NCBI RefSeq assembly: GCF_001039355.2
Contig: NW_019775624.1
Location: forward strand, 382,901-429,624
DNA: 46,724 nt
Direction: 5' to 3'
From: Lingula anatina
Taxonomy: Eukaryota; Brachiopoda; Lingulata; Lingulida; Lingulidae
The notes beneath the pieces were generated by a model. That model had not been told where the DNA came from. It searched no databases and worked only from the letters and a program-made list of their open reading frames with translations. Position 1 is the stretch's first letter. Each line of letters starts with the position of its first letter. Below, one piece after another: positions 34,469 through 44,184 of this stretch. Made by a program: the position numbers and the translations under genes.

Positions 34469-35099
34469 CCATTTCCCATCCACTTATTTTCTTGCAGCCA
34501 AACAATATGTAGTTTTTATTTTGTGTGTAATTATTAAAATCTTTGAAATCTTATTCTATTCACTGCTGACATTAAGAGATGTTTAATCATGTTTAAAATA
34601 TTTATATAATAAATGTAAATCATCAATAAACTTAAAAGCAAAGAAGAATACAGGAACTTTTGAAAATGACATCTAATATTGTTATTCATTCTTGTGAAAA
34701 AGGGGGAACAAAACATTAGAATAGACATTAAAAGACCAAGAAGTCAATAACAGGCACACGGTTGTTCATACGGTCTAACAGCTGGCAATCAGACACCAGA
34801 GATAAACTTAAATGAAAACTGAATATCTGATTTAAGAAGTGTGACTGGCATCAAAATCTTAATGGTTCAATGTGAACATGGCTTCTCTTTAAGAAAGGCG
34901 GTTGTGGGGGATGTAAAAAATTACTTATTTGATTTTTTTTTTCATAAAGTTTTGAAAAGGCCTGAGAGGGTTTTTTTTTCTTAAAAGCTGCCACAGATGT
35001 GGCATTCTCACCAGTCTAATAATCATGCATGATGTCCTGGATTTGAGTATTACTAGGGAGTGTTTTCTTCATGTACTAATCCACCCTCTTTTGCTTAAG
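33746..35099 (+). other. Intergenic DNA between Kazal genes A and B
   Basis: No coding exon is seen. AATAAA at 34608-34613 is a possible gene A signal. It contains the C-run with an 8-base gap of N at 34421-34467. The Gly-rich minus-strand frames here come only from the C-run. Confidence 0.65.
34421..34467 (+). repeat. Poly-C tract interrupted by N8
   Basis: Seven C, eight N (34428-34435), then 32 C. The true length is unknown; this is a sequencing or assembly difficulty. Confidence 0.9.
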
Positions 35100-36737
35100 A
35101 TGTTCAAGTTTGTAGTTGTATTGTGGTTATTTTCCCTGGGTAAGTATTGCATTATACCATTTTGTTTGACTTAGTTAAAAATGTTTTAATTTTATTTTTA
35201 ATTTGCACAATATGAAAATCTTTTCTTCGTGTATCTAGATCACAGGCCCACCAATAAAGCTTGCCATGACTTTTTTTAGATATTAAATGTTAATGAGTAT
35301 TTAGGATAGTGAAAACATACTAAAATTCCATAATTACAGTAAAAATCTTATTTCATAGACATTAATTTGGTAATTGTTTTCATAAGAAGTTGCCCCAGTA
35401 GTTGTATAAAGAACTGTGCTATTCACTGTTTTAAATACTTTTTTCTGATAGGAAATATACAAGGCCAGACATCGTGTCCAAACACACCTTGTTCAATGCC
35501 ACTTCAATATGTCTGTGGAGATGATGGAAAAACCTACTTTTGTGAGTTGAAGGGAAAACTTGATTGGAAACACACCGTATAGATATTCTTTACAACTACT
35601 CGTACCTACACGTACAAATTCTACAGTAGCACTTCTGCAGTCTTACTTGTGGCATGGTTCATTGTTTATTTATTTTTATTTGTTTATTTATATAATGGAT
35701 CTTGATTTATATTCTTAGTTTAAATGTAACTTGTAATATGTGTACTGTGTAAAGTGAGGTTCAGAGGATACCAAATTTGCTTAAAGTCTATAAATTTTAT
35801 CTTTACTAAAATTATTCCTTTATGTCCTAAATGATAAAAAAAAATTATGAAATCAAATACTAGCATGATAAATCATTTAGCAAAAAAAAAAGGTAAAATA
35901 TTAGAATTTTACCTGGTTTGCAGGTCAGAGCTATGTGAACTATAAGAACTGCAGAGACAAGACCAGTATTAGGGTCGTGCACAGTGGAACATGCGGAAGT
36001 GTCCCAAACCAGTCCAACACCAGTCAGATGACAGGCAAACCTACCACAAACCAACCCAGTTCTACTGCAAAACCAGTTATTAACTACTGTGCTCAGAATT
36101 GTTCTGACAAACCTGGATTTTACTGTGATAGTAAAGGAGGGAAATATGGTACAGCTTCACAAGTCATACTTTTACTTTCTGTTGGTAGGGAGATGGAAAA
36201 GGAAGGGAGATTATGAAGCTTCAAAAAAAAAAAAAAAAAAAAAAAATGACCGAAAAAGTTAAGCTTAGGGGCTGAGATTTATGCCTTTGAGTTTTTTATT
36301 ATTGATGTGGCAAAATGACTCGATGTGAACCGTTTTGAGCAAGGATTGGTGGATGGCCATCCAGCCACCCTCCCTGTGCCCCTTTTGATATCTCAACCAC
36401 TATTACTGAGTGCAATTGTTTTTTTTAACAGCAAGGTTTATTCTATTTTCTGCTTATAGTTATCTGAACTAATGTCATGAACTTGGCTAGTGCAAATTTT
36501 ATAAGAAAAATATAATAGCCTTTTATTATCTTTTTTACAGGAAGCCAGTGTGCTCTGCACCGAGTCCTGTGTATCGTTCAGAAAATACCATTCTCAAGCC
36601 TAAAGGAAGTGCCATGCATGCCAGCAGAATGGAGCAAATGGATTAAAATTCCTCTTGACATTGCAAAAGAAGTTGGATCCAATTTTATTAAGATTCCTGT
36701 AAACCTTGCAAATGTAATATTGCCCATCATTGGGTAA
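35100..36737 (+). CDS. Secreted short Kazal-type protein, gene B
   Basis: Exons 35100-35139, 35452-35541, 35924-36148 and 36541-36737, all junctions phase 1; 183 residues. A signal peptide (MFKFVVVLWLFSL) ends near IQGQ. The first domain is the variant type (SCPNTPCSMPLQYVCGDDG, then KTYF|CQSYVNYKNC, spacing 4-7-8-8-13). A short Thr/Ser/Pro linker of about 25 residues follows, then a last domain with classical spacing (YCAQNC to KEVPC). Beyond it lies a roughly 35-residue tail rich in Ile, Lys and Trp that looks amphipathic and ends LPIIG, like the AAIIG end of gene A. Gene B has the outline of gene A without the first Kazal domain and the mucin segment. AATAAA at 37113-37118 is a likely polyadenylation signal. 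Confidence 0.82.
36223..36246 (+). repeat. Poly-A tract (24 nt)
   Basis: A24 in the intron between gene B exons 3 and 4. It may mark the tail of a decayed retroposed element, but no element body was recognised upstream. Confidence 0.85.
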
Positions 36738-37799
36738 ATGTCTGTGACAACTGACATTTGTTCCCATGAGGAATTTAAGATATTTAAACCACACTGGTAT
36801 AGAAAACCATGTCTAGGGTACATAAAACATTGAACATATTTAGTGATGCAGATAAGTGACAAAGTAGCAATTGACATACTGTTATAAATTGACAGCATTC
36901 ATTTTTGAATTCATGTTTGCCTATAAAAAGTACATTTATGGATAATATAAGTACTGGCATGTGCATTTTATTTCTTGTATCCTGTATATATTTTTTCATT
37001 TTTGAGTAACTTGTTACTTTTTAATTCATTCCCTGTTAAAAAGTAACACCTTTAAATATGATCATAATGTTTTGTGACATTTTATAGCCAAATCTCTTTA
37101 CACTTGTTCCAAAATAAAATTAGTTGCTGATATTTTTGTGGATCCATAATAAGACTTTTTGTTGATGCATCTAATTTTTTTGTCTTCTTGACATAATTAC
37201 AATACATCAGCTCCATAACTCAAAAGGAAAGATGGCAGTTCATTAGTGCAAATTACACTATTACAACTATTTTGATTGAAATTTTGATACTTTTATCTTA
37301 ATTGAATCTTGGCTAATCATTAGTTTTCCATTCATTCAAAACACCCCAAACTTGTTTCTTGAGATAATTTTTGCTGCTGTTCTTCCAATTGAAGTATTCA
37401 ATATAAATGTTCCTACTGTGCCGCAAATCACTTAATTTTGCTATTAAATGAAAAAAAAACACTCATCTTTAAAACAAAAGGTCTTATATAGACATATGGA
37501 ATCAGAATGCCTCTTGGTATCAGACAACCTGCTATGATATCCTCAGGTCTTGTGGGTCACATGCATCTCTAATTATAAGTTATCTTGAAGTTTCTTCTAC
37601 GAGGCCATCTTGACCATGTGAATATACCATGCTTACCAAAATCCATATGGCATGTTCTGACAGGGCCTAGTTATGCCAAGGGGGGCACAAAAGGTCATGT
37701 ATATTTATATAATAAGAAGATTGCATGGGTCCATGATAAATCTTATACAGACCTAAGACTGTGCTTCAGCCAGGTTGATATCTGGGTTACACTATAAAG
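36738..37799 (+). other. Intergenic DNA between Kazal genes B and C
   Basis: AT-rich, without exons I can support. A TATA-like stretch (tatatttatataat, about 37698-37711) lies about 90 bases upstream of the gene C start codon and could be its promoter. Confidence 0.5.
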
Positions 37800-40700
37800 A
37801 TGTTGAAGTTACTGCTCACTTTGTTTTGTTTATTTGGTAAGTGAAGCTTTGTTTGCTATTTATTGTTAATTAACTTTGATTATTTATAACGGTACATGAA
37901 ATAGATCTTTTAACTTAAAGGCATGTTGTGGCATTTGTTTTCTTTGACACTGCTTATTTAAGAAACATTTTGGGGTGTGAAGATATAATTGATTTTACTC
38001 TGCATTTAATATTATATATACATACTGCGCCAATAACATGAAAGTAAATTTCAATAAATTGAATAATGATTTGTAATAATTTGTGTTCTTCAATTATCAA
38101 CTGTTGTGTTTTTGTATCATGTAGCAGGCAGTGTGAATGGTCAAGCTTCAGTATGTTCCCAGTCTTGCCCTGAGGAATATAAACCGTTATGTGGGACAGA
38201 CATGAGAACATATGGTAAGAACACCCAACCATGCTAGCATATTATTCATTGATATGAATTTTATCTAGTCTATGTAGTTTAGTTGTTAAATGTTTTATTA
38301 CCGAACCAAGTGCTGTTCTCTTTGATGCTAAGTTGTACCACTAGTGCATTTAACTTACTAATTGATTTTTATTTTCTACCTTTTATAGGAAACAGATGTG
38401 AGATAGAAGTAGCAATTTGTATGAGTAAACAACAAGGAAAAAATCTGGCAATATTGGGAGAAACAGAGTGTTCAAAGTTGACCTTGACATCAACAACAAA
38501 AGAACCAACCACAACCACTCCAGAACCAACCACCACCTCAAAACCAACTACAACTTCTGAACCTACAACCACTCCAGAACTAACCACAAAGACTAAACCT
38601 ACAACCACCCTAGAATCAACCACAATACTTAAGACTACATCAGCCAGCCCAGAAGCAACTACAACTTCCCCTGAACCAACCACCACCTCAAGACTAACTT
38701 CAACTTCTGAACCTACAACCACTCCAGAAGCAACCACAACACCTGAGCCTACAACAACTCAAGAACCAACCACAACACTTAAACCTACTTCAACCACTCA
38801 AGAAGCAACTACAACTACTCCAGAACCAACAACATCCACTGCAGAACCACCAAAAACCCTTGAACCATCCACAGCTACACCGAAAGCAACCCCAAAACCA
38901 ACTATGACCACCCTGAAACCAAATACTTCTCTGAAGCCATCTACAACCCCAAAGGCAAAAACATCCATTCTGGAATTAACCACCACCCCTGAATCAACAA
39001 CCACCACATTACCAACACCATCTACCCCAAAAGCAACACCATCTGCCCCAGAGCCAACTCCATCTACCCCCAAACCAACCCTACCTGCTCCAAAGCCAAC
39101 TCCATCTATTCTGCAACCAACTCCATCTATCCCACAACCAACGCCATCTACTCAAAAACCTACCTTTATACCAACTCCATCAACAATGGCACCAACTCCC
39201 TCGTCAAGAAAACCAACAACCTCAAGGAAGCCAACCACTACTCTTCAACCCATAAAACCTACTCCCACAGCTGCCAAGCAGACGTGTGTCCACAAAGGAT
39301 GCCCTACACCATATAAGTATGTGTGTGGAAACAATGGAAGGACATATTATTGTAAGTGCACATTTCCTTTTATTACATTATTTTGTTACAGTAAATTGTT
39401 TGGAGATGATATATTGTGCAGCCCCAGCTTCATACATGGTTTGCAAAATTGTCAAATTCTGTCTTTTTTGTATAGTTCACCATCAAAGATAACTGCTTGT
39501 CACACTCAGACATGTACTCATTTATTAATGTGTGTACATATCTATATATGTTTATATTTATATAAAAGTATCAATGTGTATGTGTGATTTGTAGGTGAAA
39601 ATGGCCTAGACTATTGGAATTGTGTCAATGGTAAGAGTGTCAAATTGGTGTCAAGACGCAAATGCAGTAGACTCAGCTCTCCACTGAGTGCCTGTGTTTA
39701 CAAAAGATGCCCACAGCCATTCAAAACCCTGTGTGCAAGTGATGGTATAACTTACAGGTGTAAGTAACTGATAAAAGCAAAGGTTGTTTTTAGAATTTAA
39801 AGTTTAATATTACTAAAAAGTTGGTGATGTAGAATGGCCTATTCTAAAACTTTTTACAGTAATATGAAATTATACTTATCATGACTGTATATCTATCAAT
39901 TTAGGTCAAAATTCCTTGGACTATTGGATGTGTGTTGAAAGAATTGGTGCAACCAAGTTGTATGATGGAACTTGTAAAAAGCCTGCAACCCCAGCACAGT
40001 TCAAAGGAACAACAACTTCCAAACCAACCACCAAACCAAAACCAAAATGTGTACACAAAGGCTGCCCTGAACCATACAGATATGTGTGTGGATCCGACAG
40101 AAGAACTTATTACTGTGAGTATATCTTTTGTTTTTTTCCCATATTAACAAAGTTTGAGTATTAGGAATTTTTCCTTGTCTACTTTAATACATTGTCATGT
40201 TATTTGAGCTGACATTACAACTGTTACAGCAACATTTTTGGAGTGAAAACTGTAATTATATCAATTTCAAACAGATTTCACATGATATTTGTACCACCAG
40301 CATGGTTTTAGTCCTGACCCATCTTGTTTGCTGGCTCTGCTGGACAGTCATCATTACCACTTATCCTCTTAGACTACAAAGGTCTGTGACCTCATCTCCT
40401 AGATTTAAGTTACATATAATCTCAACTTGAACGCCCCAAGATTTTGGTCACTGGTGGTTCATTGGCCAAGGTGTGACACTCATCACATTATACCCTTGTC
40501 AAAATTTTTATGTACAGACACAGATGTGTCTGTACATATTGCCATCACCTGCGTCTGTCGTCGCCGTCGCCGATGCCGATGCCGATGCCGATGCCGGCGC
40601 CATGCACTTTCCTTGTAAACACGATAAGTGGAGGGCGGTTTTACTTTTTGGCTTTATATTTACAGAGCTGATGAATATTCATAAAACGCAGGTCAAGTTC

Positions 40701-43237
40701 GAAAATCAGCATGATCGGGCCATTATTGTAGAAGTTATGCTGTTTTTTCACTTTAAAGCATATTTTTCACATTTCCTCAGATTCAATTCTTAGGCATGTT
40801 AACAGTCTCATTATTAAAATAATAAGATACGTAAAAGTTTTTGTTTGACATTTCCTGCATCTTTACAACATTGTTAGTTGATTTTGTAAAAATGATGGTA
40901 AACTTGTTATCGTGTATTGTGTAATAAAGTTTCAAAAATGGAAATAAACTCATATCATTGCAGTTTGTCAGATTCAATCATTCACTATGTTCAGAATCTC
41001 AGAATGGAAGAAATTGGACATTTAACACTGCTCTATTGATATTTTTCCCATCTCATCAATTTTCTTAGTTGATCATATAAAAATGGCAGTAAACTGTTAA
41101 TTTTGTTTTATGTTAAAAATTGTTAAAAATGGAAAAAAAAACATTTCAGAACAGTGCTGTCTTGTTTACATTTTGGCATTTTCAAGTTGTGACTTTGAAG
41201 TTCCATGGGCCTGAAGACCTTTGCTAGTCACATTTTCTGAATATCCATGATACTAATATTTTATTATTAAAAATTGATGGTCATTATGCTGTTAAACATT
41301 ATGTAATATTGCATCAAAATTTGAAAAAAACCTATTTTGGGCACTGCTCCCATGATGACCATTTAAGAAAAACCATGTCACTTACTGTTCTCAAACTTAC
41401 AGGAAAGAAACATGGGACTAAAATATAGCTTCAGTAGGCAATGCAATCTGCCAGTTAAACAGTTTTTTTGTGAAATTTTAATTTTTCACATATTGGCATT
41501 TTCAAGGTGTGACTTTGAAGTTCCACAGGCTTGAAGACCCATGCTTGTCACATTTTCTGAAAATCCATGATACGTATATTTTATTATTAAAAATTGATTG
41601 TCATTATGCTGGTAACCATTATGTAATATTGCATCAGAATAGAAGAAAACACAATTTTGGGTGCTGCTGCCATGATGACCATTATGGGAAAACCATGTTA
41701 CTTATGATTGCCAAACTTTCAAAAAAGAAATACAGGACTAAAATGCAGCCTGAGCTGGAAAAGCAGTCTAATTGACTTTTTTTTCTGGAAGTTTTACATT
41801 TTCAAAGGGTGAACTTGAACTCCCATGGGCCTGAAGCCTTATGTTTGTTACACATTTTACTTACATTGTTATTACCTGTTGAGCATAATTAGAATTTGAT
41901 GTTGAATTTGCAGTTTAACATAATGTACTTTTGCATCAGAATTGACAGTAGCCTATTTTGTTATTTCCTGCTTTTTGTCTGTACATTTGACAGCTTTGCT
42001 GCCTTGTTTAAAATTAAAAGCTAAAAGCTACATATCTCCCAAATTAAAGGTGTTATTGGAAAAGTTGCTTCAGTAGTCTGATGAAAGTCATGTTTGGAGA
42101 TCTGTGGTAATAACTAGGAGATACATCCATAGTTACCTTTTAATTTGCTGGTGGTGCAATGCTTGGTGGCAGTATTGCCACTCTGATCCTCTAGTTTCAA
42201 ATGGTATTTCACATGAAAGAAATGGAAAAAGTTATATTTTGCCAAATGTAGGCCTTTATGATGTAACAAACCCCCTTAATTGCAAATTTAAAGGGATAAT
42301 AACTCTTCGTATGAGATATATATTTCACAACAAAAACATTGTGAATAACTCATAGAAATATAATATATTCTGTTTTACCACAAAAACGGCAGTTATAACT
42401 ATTATTCTGATATCTGAGCTTGTCTTTAGACTACATGACCTCCACTGATGGCTATACTCTGTTAAAATCTCTTAAGAGATTTTAACAAAAAACCAAACTT
42501 TTTAGAAAAAAACCAAGGACTAACTTTGAATGTAAAAATGGATTCATTAACCATTGATAAGTATGGGAAAATTGTTGTTTACTCCAGAAAAATTCATTTT
42601 TTGGCCAAAACGAAGAGTTATTATCCCTTTAATGAAATTTTACATTAAAGCCTTTTTGCTAGATAAACATTACCAAATTAAGTTACTAAGAAAATGTATC
42701 CTAATATGGGTCATTCTCTTGAATACCTCAAGTTGTGCTTTAGATGGTTAGCCTGAGTCCTGTTGAAAATTTTCACAATTGAATAGCCTTAGCCATGAAT
42801 TTGAAAAGTGTATCAAATATGTTTTCACATAAATTTGCATGATAAATTTTGACTCATGACTTTAAGGTCAGAATGGTTTAGACTACTGGAACTGTGTGAA
42901 AGGAACCAATGTCAAACGAATCTACAGGGGGCACTGCTTCAGCAGCTTTTCTCTTCAAAGCGCATGTGTTCACAATGGATGCCCATATCCTTATCAGTAT
43001 GTGTGTGGAACTGACAGGAGAGATTATTATTGTAAGTCTAACTTTATTCAGAGATTCTCTATTAACCATAATTGACTTAAAATTATCTTTGAAATTAATT
43101 TCATGTCTTAATTTGTTTTAATTGTGTGTTTTTGTTCTATTGTAGGTGAAAATTCCTTGAAATACTGGAAGTGTGTGGAAGGTACAAACGTGAAAGTGAT
43201 GAAAAAGGGTCACTGTTATTCCTCAATTTTTGGATAA
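37800..43237 (+). CDS. Secreted multi-Kazal/Thr-Pro-rich protein, gene C
   Basis: Exons 37800-37836, 38125-38214, 38389-39351, 39595-39759, 39905-40114, 42867-43031 and 43146-43237; all junctions phase 1; 573 residues. A signal peptide (MLKLLLTLFCLF) ends near VNGQ. Then a classical Kazal domain (CPEEYKPLCGTDMRTYG|NRC; 3-7-10-6-16), a Thr/Pro-rich mucin-like segment (about residues 74-338, units such as TTTPEPTTT and PTPSTPK), and four variant Kazal domains, each exactly C-x4-C-x7-C-x8-C-x8-C-x13-C, with a shared (E/Q)N(S/G)LxYWxC block. The protein ends at YSSIFG. Exons of 165, 210 and 165 nt each hold the second half of one domain and the first half of the next. Residues after C2 differ between units (PT, PQ, PE, PY). 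Intron 5 contains a 1.7 kb mobile element. AATAAA at 43350-43355 is a plausible signal. Confidence 0.88.
40507..42194 (+). mobile_element. Helitron-like non-autonomous element in gene C intron 5
   Basis: The left part (40507-41032) is the inverted copy of 1-508. It starts with a palindrome at 40511-40536 (12-nt arms), followed by a GATGCC microsatellite with about four units, where the other copy has fewer. The middle has about 2.5 diverged tandem units of some 320 bases (from about 41164). The right end has stem GTGGCA (42166-42171), loop GTAT, stem TGCCAC (42176-42181), TCTGATCCT, and CTAG (42191-42194) followed by T. Palindrome, microsatellite, core tandem repeats and a 3' hairpin with CTRR together resemble non-autonomous Helitrons described in bivalves. 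That 40507-42194 is one element is inferred from this order. Confidence 0.6.
41164..41960 (+). repeat. Diverged tandem repeat, about 320-base units
   Basis: Units begin near 41164, 41484 and 41790 with ttggcatttTCAAG- and ttttacattttcaaa-like words, share cttgaag/cctgaag and catgatgaccatt blocks, and lose similarity in the third, partial unit. They lie inside the Helitron-like element. Confidence 0.75.
42292..42628. mobile_element. TTAA-flanked MITE with 19-nt perfect inverted ends (gene C intron 5)
   Basis: AGGGATAATAACTCTTCGT at 42292-42310 is repeated inverted at 42610-42628, and TTAA flanks both ends (42288-42291, 42629-42632). The centre contains a perfect 26-nt palindrome at 42461-42486. 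TTAA target duplications are typical of piggyBac-type elements; the assignment is tentative. Confidence 0.7.
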
Positions 43238-44184
43238 TACAATTTTATCGCCCTACAGTTTGGCAGATCAGATGGATAATATCTTTAGAAAACTCTTCAA
43301 TTTCACTTTTTGTCCTATATATGCTCATATACAAAGACTGACATTTTCAAATAAAAAGATTGCAAGCTGGTATCTCCCTATATTATCAATATTCCACAGA
43401 TGTAATGTTTTTTTTTATTAAAATTTTGACATTTTTATTTCCAACAGTGTAAATTCAGTTGGAAATGGTGTATAAGTAAAATTTATACTGGGGATGAGTC
43501 TCTTTGCAGAGTTGTTTTGATCAATTCTTTAAGGAAATGTAACAATTGATTTTAATTATGAGAAGAATGTATGAAGATACAAGTAAACAACCTTATCAAA
43601 GAAATATAGATGCTTCATCTGATCTTATTAATTTATATTTTTTGATCAAATTGTTTTCATTTTTCAAAATGTCACATTAAAACTAAAAAAAGGCAAAATT
43701 AAGTAATGACAAGACTATCACCACAATGGCCAGAAGAGAATAGATCTTTATAGAAGTTAAACTATTAAATATTTAAGGCATAATTCACTTATTTACACCA
43801 TTTAAGATATTTATGAGACGAAATGGCATTTGGAAAGATATCTGGATTTGGTGCAGATGTTATCTGTGTAAAATTCTCTCGACTCAGATCTCATGCTCAT
43901 ATGTTACTTGAGAGGAGTTTCCGGCATATTCCAAAGCTCAACTTCAATTTTGTTTTTAATATTTAAATAACTTGGTCCATCTTTTAGCCTTATGCAAATT
44001 TAACAGCTGCTAGTGCTCAGGTCACCATGATCGGTACATGGTTTTGTCACAAGTAATTATGCAACCTTCATGTCTTCAATTGGACAGATGTTAAGCCCTG
44101 AGATAAACTCTGACAGGTGGGAGCACACCTTGACTTCTGCTAGGGCACTGCAGACAACCAGTTTGTGGGAGGTGCATTTGAAGA
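43238..44184 (+). other. Intergenic DNA between Kazal genes C and D
   Basis: Gene C 3' UTR with AATAAA at 43350-43355, then AT-rich sequence without exons I can support. The promoter of gene D should lie towards the right end; no clear core element was found. Confidence 0.6.

Noticed and set aside
34282-34505. Glycine-rich minus-strand frames
   Set aside because: Produced only by the poly-C run, which also contains unknown bases.
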